From Agrobacterium tumefaciens (lineage in GTDB: Bacteria; Pseudomonadota; Alphaproteobacteria; Rhizobiales; Rhizobiaceae): DNA of 64,000 nucleotides. The position numbers were made by a program, and so were the translations under genes. Positions 9,744 to 19,515 of the stretch are shown here, piece after piece. The stretch is taken from the NCBI RefSeq assembly GCF_013318015.2, contig NZ_CP115841.1, positions 992,001 to 1,056,000 of the forward strand, in the 5' to 3' direction. The notes under the pieces were generated by a model that worked only from the letters and a program-made list of their open reading frames with translations, was not told the DNA's origin and ran no database searches. Positions within the stretch are counted from its first letter, which is position 1. Each line of letters opens with the position of its first letter.

Positions 9744-9774
9744 CCCCTCGCAAACCCATTGCGAGGGGTTTTTC
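9744..9774 (+). terminator. intrinsic terminator after prfB
   Basis: Ten-base perfect stem CCCCTCGCAA (9744-9753) and TTGCGAGGGG (9759-9768), 5-nt loop, followed by TTTTTC. Confidence 0.9.
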
Positions 9775-9788
9775 GTTGGAGGAGATGG

Positions 9789-10259
9789 ATGAAACAGGCG
9801 CTTTACATCGTCGACGTTCAGCCGAGCTTCAATCCGCCGGCTGCACTTGTGGCGGAAATATCCGCGCTGGCGGCCACCATGCCAAGCGTTGCCAGCGTCG
9901 AGCGCCATGATGAAAGCGTCACGCCTTTCGAGCGGCAACTCGGCTGGAAGCCGGGCAGGGACGACTGCTCGCTGGTTGCGGCGGACTGGATTTTCATAAA
10001 GCACGGCTACGCTCCGCCAAGGGCGGCTATCGACCACCTCCTGTCTCTAAAGCTCGACAGGGTGCTGGTCTGCGGCATTCAGGCCGATACCTGCGTGCTG
10101 GCTGCGGGTTTTGCCCTGTTCGATGCGGGGCTTCATCCCACGCTTCTGCCATGGCTGACGGTGGGCTCCAGCCTCGATCGCAGCGGCGAACTCGGCGCCA
10201 GACTATGGAAACATCATTTCGGTGCGGTTCTGGCCGGGCCGCATGAGCTTAACGCGTAG
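9789..10259 (+). CDS. isochorismatase-like cysteine hydrolase
   Basis: About 156 residues from the ATG at 9789, which has GGAGGA eight bases upstream; a longer frame from 9732 would begin inside the prfB terminator and is rejected. The fold's catalytic triad is recognisable: Asp in IVDVQPSF, Lys in FIKHGYAP and Cys in GIQADTCVLAAG. Family members hydrolyse amides or enol ethers (nicotinamidase, isochorismatase, N-carbamoyl amide hydrolases); the substrate here cannot be assigned. It is short for the family and stands alone between prfB and a convergent minus-strand pair. Confidence 0.85.
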   Translation: MKQALYIVDVQPSFNPPAALVAEISALAATMPSVASVERHDESVTPFERQLGWKPGRDDCSLVAADWIFIKHGYAPPRAAIDHLLSLKLDRVLVCGIQADTCVLAAGFALFDAGLHPTLLPWLTVGSSLDRSGELGARLWKHHFGAVLAGPHELNA

Positions 10260-10339
10260 AGAGTTTCCAGTAAAACTGCGTATAATCCAGGGGGTAGAGA
10301 ACCTCCAACGATTCCGTTCAAACCGACGTTCTCTCGCCC

Positions 10340-10849
10340 TCAGTTCGAGGCCTTTTCGATCTTCATCTCGCCGAGTTCGTCGATCAGGATCGTCCAGCTT
10401 TCCGCTTCCCTGATCTGCGGATCGATTTTCAGATAGACGGTCACAAACAGGCCGGGCGAGGCCGATGCACCGTTTGAGCTTTCGGGGCGAATATCCGTGA
10501 CGTAGGACTTCATCTGGCTGAACTCTTCCAGCTCGATGTTTTCGAGAAGGTTCGGTCCATTTGCGCTAGTGGCGATGCGCTGCAGATAGACTTTAGCGGT
10601 GCCATCGCCCTGGCGGATTGCAACCACCTTGTAATAACCGCGTGTGGGCGTCGCTGGCGGCGGCCGCAACTGGCCGTCAGGACCTTTCACCGGCTCAAGA
10701 TTATGCTCTTCCCACATGCCGCTGCTGACAACGAAGATCGCCGATACCGGCAAGTTGTCGATGGCCTCCGTTTGCGCCCGCACGGGTAGCGCTGTGGCGG
10801 CGAAAATCAGCGCGGCGAGAAGAGGTTTTTTCAGGGGCATGGCCATCAT
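10340..10849 (-). CDS. secreted protein of unknown function
   Basis: 169 residues with a clear signal peptide (KKPLLAALIFAATALPVRAQ, cleavage after RAQ). The mature part has no motif I recognise; it is beta-rich in appearance with a GYYKVVAIRQGDGTAKVYLQ segment and no cysteines. It starts 12 nt downstream of the NAD kinase stop, so it is probably co-transcribed with nadK. Three ATGs (10849, 10846, 10840) could serve as the start. No function is proposed. Confidence 0.8.
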   Translation of the reverse strand: MMAMPLKKPLLAALIFAATALPVRAQTEAIDNLPVSAIFVVSSGMWEEHNLEPVKGPDGQLRPPPATPTRGYYKVVAIRQGDGTAKVYLQRIATSANGPNLLENIELEEFSQMKSYVTDIRPESSNGASASPGLFVTVYLKIDPQIREAESWTILIDELGEMKIEKASN

Positions 10850-10861
10850 CAGTGGTTGGCG

Positions 10862-11635
10862 TCAATTGTTGAATTGTTCGGCGAGTACGCGGTCTGACCA
10901 TGAACGGTCTGGGTCCGAGAGAATTCTGGCCGTCCTGTCCTGCGATTGCGCAATCCGCACATGCCGTACGGATTTCACCTCCGTATGGTCGGCGACCGCG
11001 TTCACCGGACGCTTGTCGCGCTCCAGAACGTGAATATCGACCGTCACCTTGTTGGGCAAAAGTGCGCCGCGCCAACGCCTTGGCCGGAAGGCGCTGACGG
11101 GTGTGAGCGCCAGCAGCGGTGATTCCAACGGCAGGATCGGTCCATGGGCTGAGAAGTTATAAGCTGTTGACCCCGCCGGTGTCGCAACCATCATGCCGTC
11201 GCAAATCAATTCTTCAAGCCGCGTCTTGCCGTCCACCTCGACACGAAGCTTGGCGGCCTGATGCGATTGCCGGAACAGGCTGACCTCGTTCATGGCAAGC
11301 GCCGTAAATTCATCGCCGTCGGAATCCGTCGTCGTCATGCGCAGCGGATGAAAATCATTGCCGGTCGCCACCGCAATACGCTCGACCAGGCCGTCTACCC
11401 GGTAGTCGTTCATCAGAAAGCCGACCGATCCCCGGTTCATGCCATAGACCCGCTTGCCGGAATTCATCGTTTCGTTGAGAATTTGCAGCATGAAGCCATC
11501 GCCGCCGAGCGCCACGATCACTTCCGCCTCGTCGAAGGGTGTGTTGCCGTAAGCGCCTTTCAGCTCCTCCAGCGCCCTCTGCGCCTCCTCGGTTGCGGAG
11601 GCCACGAAGGATAGTGAACAGTTAGAATGCGACAT
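10862..11635 (-). CDS. nadK: NAD kinase
   Basis: Phosphorylates NAD to NADP in the cytoplasm. From the ATG at 11635 the protein has 257 residues, the usual rhizobial length. The family motif GGDG occurs in VIVALGGDGFMLQ, followed by GSVGFLMN and the second signature DGMMVATPAGSTAYN. The open frame continues far upstream on this strand to 12865, but that extension is antisense to the PhzF gene and has no kinase similarity. Likely first gene of a two-gene unit with the secreted protein downstream. Confidence 0.95.
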   Translation of the reverse strand: MSHSNCSLSFVASATEEAQRALEELKGAYGNTPFDEAEVIVALGGDGFMLQILNETMNSGKRVYGMNRGSVGFLMNDYRVDGLVERIAVATGNDFHPLRMTTTDSDGDEFTALAMNEVSLFRQSHQAAKLRVEVDGKTRLEELICDGMMVATPAGSTAYNFSAHGPILPLESPLLALTPVSAFRPRRWRGALLPNKVTVDIHVLERDKRPVNAVADHTEVKSVRHVRIAQSQDRTARILSDPDRSWSDRVLAEQFNN

Positions 11636-11941
11636 TCGCTTCCCTCGGCAACGACGCATACCGGAATCGATATGCGGACGATGCTGTAACCTGTTGAAGC
11701 AGCTCATAATCTCCAAACGTCGATAAAACGGTCGATCGCAAGCCACAAGACGCATCCTTGGTACATGAAGACGGCAGCAGGCGACAAGGCCTTTCCGGCG
11801 GACAGGCGTTCGCAGCAGGCGGGTTTGCCCGCGCGCGGTCCACAGCTTCTTGGTTTCCGGCCTTCGACAAGGGTTGCGATGCGGCGCGACGTGAGGCAAC
11901 TTGCGCGAAACAAGCGGAACGGCGAGTGGCAGGAGACGGGC
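11636..11941. other. 306-bp divergent region between nadK and the PhzF gene
   Basis: No gene is convincing. Short frames exist on both strands (for instance 11704-11913 minus, and an upstream extension of the PhzF frame from 11765), but they lack family motifs, and the extension has no ribosome binding site. The region should hold the promoters of nadK and the PhzF gene. Confidence 0.4.
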
Positions 11942-12859
11942 GTGGTGCTGAATTACAATATCTACGATGTCTTTACCGAGACCAAAATGGCGGGAAATCC
12001 GCTGGCAGTCATGTATGACGCGGATGGCCTCGACCAAGTGACGATGCAGGCGATAGCCAGAGAAATGAACCTCTCCGAGACCGTTTTCGTCAACCGCTCG
12101 GGCAACCCGGCCCACGCGGCTTCGCTGCGTATCTTCACGCCTTCGGGCGAGTTGCCTTTCGCGGGCCACCCGACTGTTGGCGCAGCGATCGCGATAGCCG
12201 AGCGCAATCGCAATGAAGGTGACGACGATATCGATATGGTCTGTGTGCTGGAGGAAAAGGTGGGTCCGGTCCGCTGTGCGGTGAAAATGCGCGCCGGTGC
12301 GGTCAGCTTCGCCGAATTCGACCTGCCGCGCAAATCGTCCCGCGTCACCCTGCCGCTCGATCATACCGCACTTGCCGATGCGCTGGGCGTGAGCGAAGGC
12401 CATCTCGGCTTTGAGAACCACGTACCGTCGATCTGGACGGCCGGTGTGCCGTTCCTGCTCGTGCCGCTGCACAATATTGCCGCTATCAGCGAAATGGATT
12501 TCGACGCCAATCTCTGGCTGCGCACCGCACCGCTGGTGGAGGGGCGCCTGACGGCGGCCTATATCTACTGTCGCGGCGGCGTCAATCACGCGGCAAAGTT
12601 CCATGCCCGCATGTTTTCCCCGGAAATGGGGATTTCGGAAGACCCCGCCACCGGTTCCGCCGCCGCCGCCCTTTCCGGTGCAATCCATCATTTCGACGGC
12701 CTGACAGACGGTCACTATCCGCTCTTGATAGAGCAGGGCGTGGAGATGGAACGTCCTTCCCACATCCATCTGCGCATGGACATCAAGGACAACGAAATCG
12801 CCCGCGCCCGCATCGGTGGCCACGCGGTCCGGGTAGCATCGGGTACGTTCGAGATCTGA
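11942..12859 (+). CDS. PhzF-family isomerase/epimerase-like protein
   Basis: About 305 residues from a GTG at 11942, which has AGGAG at 11931-11935; the longer frame from 11765 is not supported. The N-terminus LNYNIYDVFTETKMAGNPLA is typical of the PhzF/diaminopimelate-epimerase fold, as are GHPTVGAAIA and the C-terminal EDPATGSAAAALSG segment. Characterised relatives isomerise trans-2,3-dihydro-3-hydroxyanthranilate, but most chromosomal family members have unknown substrates and there are no phenazine genes here. It is followed by a bidirectional terminator. Confidence 0.88.
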   Translation: MVLNYNIYDVFTETKMAGNPLAVMYDADGLDQVTMQAIAREMNLSETVFVNRSGNPAHAASLRIFTPSGELPFAGHPTVGAAIAIAERNRNEGDDDIDMVCVLEEKVGPVRCAVKMRAGAVSFAEFDLPRKSSRVTLPLDHTALADALGVSEGHLGFENHVPSIWTAGVPFLLVPLHNIAAISEMDFDANLWLRTAPLVEGRLTAAYIYCRGGVNHAAKFHARMFSPEMGISEDPATGSAAAALSGAIHHFDGLTDGHYPLLIEQGVEMERPSHIHLRMDIKDNEIARARIGGHAVRVASGTFEI

Positions 12860-12912
12860 TTTCAACGTGAGCGACTGAACTACAGTCGAAAAGCTACCTG
12901 CCGACCAAAACG

Positions 12913-12939
12913 AAAAACCCCGGCCATGACCGGGGTTTT
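12913..12939. terminator. bidirectional terminator between the PhzF gene and gpr
   Basis: CCCCGG (12918-12923), loop ccatga, CCGGGG (12930-12935), with five A on the left and four T on the right. It separates two convergent genes. Confidence 0.85.
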
Positions 12940-12963
12940 ATTGTTTCTGGTCTTAACCAGAGA

Positions 12964-15900
12964 TCAGTTGAACCGACCCGCCGCATGGGCAAGCATCGTG
13001 TAGACCTTGCCGGTATCGGAGGTGAGGTAGGACTGGGTGACTGTCCGGTCACGGTCCGTGCGGGCGACATCAGCGAGCAGCTTTTCGAAATCGGTGATGT
13101 AGCGGTCTACGGCGGTGCGGAATTCGGCCTCCCGCTCATATTTGCGCTTGATCTCGTCAAACGTCGTCTGGCCCTTCAGCGTATAGAGGCGACGGGTGAA
13201 GACGTCACGTTCGCCGCGCTGGTACCGGCGCCACAGTTCCACCGACGCATCGTGGTCGATCGCGCGGGCGATGTCGACGGACAGCGAGTTCAGCGATTCC
13301 ACCATGTGACGCGGATTGCGGGTATCGGCAGCACGGGTCGGCTGCTGATCGCCGCTTGCGCGGGGTGCGGAAGCGGCGGCCGATTCCTGCGAGGCACCGC
13401 GCAGAAGATCGCTGATCCAGCCACCGCCTTCTTCGCGGCGTGCGGCAGGCGCTGCAGCCGCCTGGGACGGGGCAGGCGCCTGACGGTTTTCGACCTGGCG
13501 GTTCTCAAGCGGCAGGGTGCCACGCAAGGCGGGTGCGGCTGCCGGCTGCGGCTGAGCCGGGCGTGGTGGCTGTGCCGGCGTGGCTGCTGCCGGCTGCGGA
13601 CGCGCTTCGACACGGCGTTCAGCGGCAGGCTGGGTCGCTGCAATGGCGCGGGCGACGGGTTCGGAAACTTCCATCTGTTGGGTCGAGCGACCGACAAGCT
13701 GGGAAATATCCTGCAGGGCCTTGATCTGCTCGGAAACGGCGCGGCGCATCGCTGCGGCGCTTTCCTTGGCCTCTTCCGGCAGGTCGAACGCGCCACGCTT
13801 CAGTTCGGCACGGGTCGCATCCAGCTCGCGGCGGATATCGTGGCTGGAGCGGCGGATTTCGTCCGTCGCGCCGGCAAAACGGCTGACAGCTTCCTCAACT
13901 GCCTGACGCAGCGTTTCCTTGAGGTTGGCGGCGGCGGCATTGGATTTCTCCGAGGCACTGCCGAGCAGGTTGTCGACTTCCGAAAGCGAGGATTCGACAC
14001 CGCCACGCAGGCGGTTGACCAGCTCGTCGGAATATTTCTGCGCGTCGGAAAGCGTGCTCTCGATCGAACGGCTGGCATCCTGACCAGCGGCGAGCAGGGC
14101 GCCCCGCATGGTCTGTGCTGCCGAGCGGGCGCGCTGTTCCGTCTCGTCGAGCGAACGGCCGATATCGGAGAAGGATGCCTGCAGATTGTCACGCAGGTTG
14201 CCGGCGACGTTCTGCGAACGCTCCTCTGCCTCGTTGAGCGTGGTTTCCACCACGCTGACGACGCCGCGCATGGCGGTTTCGATCTCCTCGGAACGCTTGA
14301 CTAGTCCGACAGACAGGCTGCGAAGTGCATCCTGACGCTCTTCCAGCGTACCGACAAGGCTCGACTGCGCGGCATTGAGCAGTTCGGACGCCTGGCTCAG
14401 AACCTTCGAATGTTCCTCGAAACGTCCGACGATGCCGGCAACCTGCGCCAGTGTCTGGCCGGAAATATTCGACAGACGATCGATCTTTCCTTCCAGCAGA
14501 CGGCTGGAGCTGGACACCATGTCGGCGGCCTGCGAGGCGGATTCGGAGAAGCGGGTGGCCGATGCGTTCAACGCTTCGTCGGCCGTGCCGAATTCCTGCG
14601 CGGCGCGCTCAACCGCAGAGTTGAAGTTGTTTGCCGACTTTTCGACGATTTCGGCCATGCTGTTATGGGTCTGCGACAGCATATCAGTGCTCTGGCGCGT
14701 GGCGGCGACAAGCTTGTTTGCCACATCGCTGCCTGTACGGGTGTATTTGTCGATACCTTCTTCGACGGCGTCGGCCATGGCGGTATGCGTCTGCGACAGC
14801 ATGTCCGTGCTCTGGCGGGTTGCCGCGACAAGCTTGCTTGCTGCCTCGCTTCCGGCATTGGCATAATCGCTGATCGCCTGTTCAACCATGCCGACCATGC
14901 CGCTGTTGCTCTGCGACAGAAGTTCGGCGCTCTGCTGGGCGGCGGAGACGATCTTTTCGGCGGCTTCGCGACCGATGGTGGCGTATTCGTCGACGACAGG
15001 CTTTGCCTTCTCTTCGATCAGGCGCGACAGTTCAGCAGAACGGCTGGCCAGCATCGAGTTGAGTTCGCGAGTGCGGTTGTCCAGCGCCGAGCGGATGGAT
15101 TCGCCGCGCGCATCGAGAGCGGATTCAACACCGGTCAGGGTCTCGGAAATGACGCCCACCTGCGAGCGCACGACCGCTTCGGCCTCGGCAACCTTGTTGA
15201 CGATGATGTTGCCCGCCTCGGAGAAGGTCTGGGCGACGGCTGCCGCCTGGCCGGACAGGCGCGTCTGTGCATCCGAGATGCGATTGACGATCTCGCCAGA
15301 ACGTTCTTCGATCGCCTTGGTGAAGGCGTCGTTCTGCGCCTGTACCTGTTCGGCGAATTCCGAGCCGGTTTTCGCAAGCAGGGCAGTGGAACGAACGGCT
15401 TCTTCGTCGATACTCTGGGTGGCGGAAATGACTGCGCCACGCAGGCCGACCGCGAGCTCGCTCGCCTTGCCTTCGATGGTGCGGTTGACGTTTTCGAGGC
15501 CGATCGTCAGCGCGCGGTCCATGGTGCCGAGGCGTTCATCGATGCGGGCCGAACCGGCATCGAAGGTTTCCGCCAGACGGCTGGTGCGGCTTTCGAACGT
15601 GTCGGCAACCCGTATCGTCTGCTCGTCCAGAATGCCGGTGATACGTTGAGCCGCATCGTCGCTGGTGCGGGCGAAGGCGGCTGTCTTGTCTTCCAGCGCG
15701 TCGGCAAAGCGACGTCCGGCATCCTCGATAGAGGTGTTGACGTTGCCGAGATCGCTCGACACACGCTCCTGCAGCGCACCGAGCGAAGTCTCGATGCGGG
15801 TGCCGGTCTCGTCGAGCCTGCCCGTGACGCTTCCGATCGAGGTTTCGATCCGCGAGGAGAGAGCATCGGTCGCACCGCCAATTTCGCGGGCGGCCTCACC

Positions 15901-18900
15901 AATCTTGACGGCAATATCGCCGGCGCTGTTGCGAAGACGCTGTTCCAGCGTGGCTGCACTGCCGTCTATGGCCTTCTGCAACGTCTCCTGCTGGGTTTCA
16001 AGCGAGAGTTCGAGCATGCTGGCGCTGGATGCAACGGTGGTGCCGATCATCATCGCCTGCTCGGAGAGCATGTCGCCCATCTGGGTCGTGGCTGAGCTCA
16101 ACGTCGCGGCGATATCCGCCTGGCGCTGCTCGAGCGCGGTACGGATGTCTTCATGCGATTGCGAGAGGTTGTTTTCGAGGCGGGAGACGCCTTCTTCCAC
16201 CGTCTGCGCAAAACGGCTGCTGCCGTCTTCCACGACGCTTTCGATGCGGCTGGCCGCGCCGAAGACGCTCTGCTCGATCAGGCCGCTATTGCGCTCAAGC
16301 GAGCCGGCAATGCGTTCGGCCTGCGAACCGAGCATGGTCTCCAGCCGCTCGTGGCCGCTGGCGAGTGCGTTTTCAAGCGTGAAAGCCGTCGATTCCAGTC
16401 GCTGGCCGACGCCTGCGGCCGCGAGCGACAGTGATGCGGTTCTGGCATCCATCGCCTCGGAGATACGCTCCTCAACGCCAGAAATCGTCATGTCGAGCGC
16501 CATGGTGCGGCTGTCGAGAGCGTCCGCGATGCGTTCTTCCGCACTGGAGACAATGCCGGAAAGGGTGGCAGTGCGGCTGTCCAGGGCATCGGCAATACGA
16601 TCTTCGACCCCGGAAACCGCCGAGTGAAGCGCAGCAGTGCGTCCGTCGAGGATGTCGGCGATCTTTTCCTCGACACCGGAGAAGCTCAGGTCGAGCGCCA
16701 TGGTGCGGCTGTCGAACACGTCAGTGATCCGCTCTTCCGCGCCGGATACGACGTTTTTGAGCGAAGCCGTGCGGCTGTCGAGTGCGCTGGCAATGCGGGT
16801 CTCGGCACCGGCCACCAATTCGCCAAGAACGGCGGTGCGGGTATCGAGCGCTTCGGTAATTTTTTCCTCGGCGCCGGAAAACGCCATGTCAAATGCCATG
16901 GTGCGGCTGTCGAGTGCATCTGCAATGCGTTCTTCAACGCCGGAGACGACGGCGTTAAGCGCCGCCGTGCGGCCATCAAGCGTTTCTGCGATACGGCTCT
17001 CGGCACCGGCCACCAATTCGCCAAGGACGGCGGTGCGGGTATCGAGTGCTTCGGTAATTTTTTCCTCGGCACCGGAAAACGCCATGTCGAGTGCCATGGT
17101 GCGGCTGTCGAGTGCATCCGCAATGCGTTCTTCAGCCCCCGAAACGACGGCGTTGAGTGCTGCGGTGCGACCATCAAGCGTTTCCGCGATACGGCTCTCG
17201 GCACCGGCAACCACGTCGCCGAAGGTGGACGTGCGGCTGTCGAGTGCGCCCGCAATCCTCTCTTCGGCACTTGCCACAATGCCGGACAGAGCGGAGGTGC
17301 GGTTGTCGAGCGTTTCCGACAGCCTCTCCTCGACATTGGCGAAGGTCATGTCGAGCGACAGCGTGCGGCTGTCCATCGTGTCGGCGATGCGTTCCTCGAC
17401 GCCGGAAATGGCGCTGGAAAGAGCGGCCGTGCGGCCATCCAGCGTCTCGGCAATACGGTTTTCCGCACCGGATACGACGTCGTGCAGGGCAGCCGTGCGG
17501 CTTTCCAGCGTATCGGAAATGCGGTCCTCGATGCCGGAAACGGCGCCGGTGATGGCGGCGGCGCGGGTTTCGAGCGTTTCCGAAAGACGGCGCTCGACAT
17601 CGGCAACGACGCTGTTGATTGCGGCTGCACGCTCCTCAAGCATCGCGGCTAGACGTTCCGCCGTGCCGGAGACCGAGCCGGTAATTGCCAGCGAACGGCT
17701 GGCAAGCGCCTCGTCGAAACGGTCCTGGCTTGCCGAAAGCGCGCCAAACAGGGCATTGCTGCGCTCCGCCAGCACGCCGTCGATCTTCTCGTGCGAATTG
17801 GCGAAGGCATCGGTGATTTCAGCGGTGCGCTGGCCGATTGCGTCGCTGAACGCGCGGGTACGGGTCTCAAGCGCGCTTTCGAGCATTTCCTGGCCGGTGC
17901 CCAGTGCGGTTGCAAGTGCAAGCGACTGGTCGGTCATGGTGTTGCCGATGCGCTCAAGTCCGCTGGTCAGCATGGTGTCGAGGGCTTCGGAGCCGCCAGC
18001 AACGGTTTCGTTGATCCGGGCGAGGCTCTCCATCAGCTTGCTGTCGAGGCTGCCGGCGCGCTGGTCGAAGGCACTGGCGAAATCCGCCACATGTTCGTCG
18101 AAGGCGGAGTTGACCTGGCCGACCGTCGCCTGCAGGCGTTCTTCGTAGAGGCCGGAGCGAAGATCGAGATCCATGATCGCGTCATCAGCCGTGCTTTGCA
18201 GGCTCTGGCGGAAGGACAGGCCTTTTTCTTCAAGCGTCGTGGACAGCTTGTCGAGCACGTTATCCAGCGAACCGCCGATGATCTGCTGGCCGCGATCGAT
18301 ATTGCGGTTGAGTTCGAGCGTGCGGGTGGAAAGGGTCTCGTTGAGCTGGCGGGTGCGTTCCTCGAGTGCGCTGTTGAGGCTTTCCGCGCCGCTGTCCAGC
18401 GTCGAGGCGTGGATCGCGAAGCGTTCCAGCAGCACTTCGCCGCGCTCGTCCAGCGTCGAGGTGAGGTTGTGCAGACGCATGTCGAATTCGCTCGATAGCG
18501 TTGCGCCCGAGGAATTCAGTGCCTGAAGCAGGTTTTCGGTCTTGGCGGCAATCAAGCTGCCCATCGCTTCGGTCGAGGCGCGCGATTTTTCCAGCAGCGC
18601 GGCCGAGCGTGTGTCGATCATCGAGGCGAAGGCCTCACCGGTCGTGGAAAGCCGCATCGAAAGCTCTTCGCCGACGATGGAAAGCTCTTCCTTGATCTGT
18701 TCCTGCGCGCCGACGATGGAGGAGCGGATGCGCTCCGCATGGTTGACGATGGCGTCACGCTCGGCGCTCAGTTCCTGCACGAGGCTGCGCACGCGCAGTT
18801 CATTGTCTGCATAGCTGCGCTCAAGCGCGTTGACTTCAGAATGGACGAGCGTTTCGAGTTCCGTCGCGCGGGCAATGGTGCGCTCGATGCCGTCGTTCAT

Positions 18901-19515
18901 GGCCGAGACTTCTCGGCGAACCGCCTGGCCGACGGACATGATCCGGTCGGAGGCGACAGTTTCGGGTTCGGCAAGACGAAGGGCGACTTCTGCCATCGAC
19001 CGGGCAGCGTTGCGCAGATCGCGGGCACGCGCCATCATGATCGCGAAGGCGAAGAACAGCATGATCGGAACGACGATGCCGACGACGATCGCCATCAGCC
19101 CAGGTATTGCGGCGAGATCGGCAACCGAGCCGATGTTCCAGAGTGCACTGCCGTAGATAAGATGCGCGATGCCGAGGCCGCCGAGCGCCCAGATCACCGA
19201 CATGATCGTCGCGTTTCTGAGCGCGCCGCCGATGGAGCCGCCTTCGAGCGATTTCAGGATCATGGCCGGGCTGCGCTTGGAGCCGTCGTTGGCAGCTTCC
19301 AGATTGGGGGATCTGGGCGCCTGTTCGGCAGGCGCGCGCGCGGCCTCGGGAGCAGGGGTCTGTCTGCTTGCTTCCTTCAATCTGGCCTCCGGCTGCTTTG
19401 GCGCTGTCGTCTTCCGCGATTCCGGCTTGTCTTCGAAAGCACCAAGCTGCAGGGCGTCTTCCAACGCCTGAAATGCAGTCTCGTCGACAGAGTCGCTGAT
19501 CTTGTTATTCGCCAT
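12964..19515 (-). CDS. gpr: growth pole ring protein GPR (giant apolipoprotein-like coiled-coil membrane protein)
   Basis: 2183 residues from the ATG at 19515 (MANNKISDSVDETAFQALED); an upstream in-frame ATG at 19608 is less likely. Residues 1-100 are polar and Pro/Ala-rich, two membrane spans follow (about 102-122 and 138-162), then some 1700 residues of amphipathic helix. A long central part is made of 22-residue repeats of the type ALDSRTxxLxxxxSGAEERIAD, which resemble apolipoprotein repeats. A Pro/Gln-rich linker (about 1930-2030) and a conserved C-terminal domain end the protein. In A. tumefaciens this protein (Atu1348) forms a ring at the growing pole and is needed for rod shape. The reported C58 protein is, as I recall, about 2115 residues, close to one 66-residue repeat shorter. 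Confidence 0.92.
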   Translation of the reverse strand: MANNKISDSVDETAFQALEDALQLGAFEDKPESRKTTAPKQPEARLKEASRQTPAPEAARAPAEQAPRSPNLEAANDGSKRSPAMILKSLEGGSIGGALRNATIMSVIWALGGLGIAHLIYGSALWNIGSVADLAAIPGLMAIVVGIVVPIMLFFAFAIMMARARDLRNAARSMAEVALRLAEPETVASDRIMSVGQAVRREVSAMNDGIERTIARATELETLVHSEVNALERSYADNELRVRSLVQELSAERDAIVNHAERIRSSIVGAQEQIKEELSIVGEELSMRLSTTGEAFASMIDTRSAALLEKSRASTEAMGSLIAAKTENLLQALNSSGATLSSEFDMRLHNLTSTLDERGEVLLERFAIHASTLDSGAESLNSALEERTRQLNETLSTRTLELNRNIDRGQQIIGGSLDNVLDKLSTTLEEKGLSFRQSLQSTADDAIMDLDLRSGLYEERLQATVGQVNSAFDEHVADFASAFDQRAGSLDSKLMESLARINETVAGGSEALDTMLTSGLERIGNTMTDQSLALATALGTGQEMLESALETRTRAFSDAIGQRTAEITDAFANSHEKIDGVLAERSNALFGALSASQDRFDEALASRSLAITGSVSGTAERLAAMLEERAAAINSVVADVERRLSETLETRAAAITGAVSGIEDRISDTLESRTAALHDVVSGAENRIAETLDGRTAALSSAISGVEERIADTMDSRTLSLDMTFANVEERLSETLDNRTSALSGIVASAEERIAGALDSRTSTFGDVVAGAESRIAETLDGRTAALNAVVSGAEERIADALDSRTMALDMAFSGAEEKITEALDTRTAVLGELVAGAESRIAETLDGRTAALNAVVSGVEERIADALDSRTMAFDMAFSGAEEKITEALDTRTAVLGELVAGAETRIASALDSRTASLKNVVSGAEERITDVFDSRTMALDLSFSGVEEKIADILDGRTAALHSAVSGVEDRIADALDSRTATLSGIVSSAEERIADALDSRTMALDMTISGVEERISEAMDARTASLSLAAAGVGQRLESTAFTLENALASGHERLETMLGSQAERIAGSLERNSGLIEQSVFGAASRIESVVEDGSSRFAQTVEEGVSRLENNLSQSHEDIRTALEQRQADIAATLSSATTQMGDMLSEQAMMIGTTVASSASMLELSLETQQETLQKAIDGSAATLEQRLRNSAGDIAVKIGEAAREIGGATDALSSRIETSIGSVTGRLDETGTRIETSLGALQERVSSDLGNVNTSIEDAGRRFADALEDKTAAFARTSDDAAQRITGILDEQTIRVADTFESRTSRLAETFDAGSARIDERLGTMDRALTIGLENVNRTIEGKASELAVGLRGAVISATQSIDEEAVRSTALLAKTGSEFAEQVQAQNDAFTKAIEERSGEIVNRISDAQTRLSGQAAAVAQTFSEAGNIIVNKVAEAEAVVRSQVGVISETLTGVESALDARGESIRSALDNRTRELNSMLASRSAELSRLIEEKAKPVVDEYATIGREAAEKIVSAAQQSAELLSQSNSGMVGMVEQAISDYANAGSEAASKLVAATRQSTDMLSQTHTAMADAVEEGIDKYTRTGSDVANKLVAATRQSTDMLSQTHNSMAEIVEKSANNFNSAVERAAQEFGTADEALNASATRFSESASQAADMVSSSSRLLEGKIDRLSNISGQTLAQVAGIVGRFEEHSKVLSQASELLNAAQSSLVGTLEERQDALRSLSVGLVKRSEEIETAMRGVVSVVETTLNEAEERSQNVAGNLRDNLQASFSDIGRSLDETEQRARSAAQTMRGALLAAGQDASRSIESTLSDAQKYSDELVNRLRGGVESSLSEVDNLLGSASEKSNAAAANLKETLRQAVEEAVSRFAGATDEIRRSSHDIRRELDATRAELKRGAFDLPEEAKESAAAMRRAVSEQIKALQDISQLVGRSTQQMEVSEPVARAIAATQPAAERRVEARPQPAAATPAQPPRPAQPQPAAAPALRGTLPLENRQVENRQAPAPSQAAAAPAARREEGGGWISDLLRGASQESAAASAPRASGDQQPTRAADTRNPRHMVESLNSLSVDIARAIDHDASVELWRRYQRGERDVFTRRLYTLKGQTTFDEIKRKYEREAEFRTAVDRYITDFEKLLADVARTDRDRTVTQSYLTSDTGKVYTMLAHAAGRFN
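16801..17196 (-). repeat. tandem 198-bp DNA repeat inside gpr (66 residues, three 22-residue units)
   Basis: The segment beginning CTCGGCACCGGCCACCAATT at 16801 recurs at 16999 with very few changes over 198 bp. In protein terms the block covering the ALNAVVSG, ALDMAFSG and VLGELVAG units is present twice in a row. The wider region 16450-17620 has less exact copies with 66-bp periodicity. Confidence 0.88.

Noticed and set aside
11636..12865. N-terminal extension of the NAD kinase frame
   Set aside because: It is antisense to the PhzF gene, and kinase similarity begins at 11635.
14410..16095. 561-codon plus frame opposite gpr
   Set aside because: Antisense to the repeat-rich gpr gene; its repeats only mirror those of gpr.
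16450..17620. Possible CRISPR array because of short regular repeats
   Set aside because: The 66-bp periodicity is coding and translates to 22-residue protein repeats in gpr; spacers are not unique.
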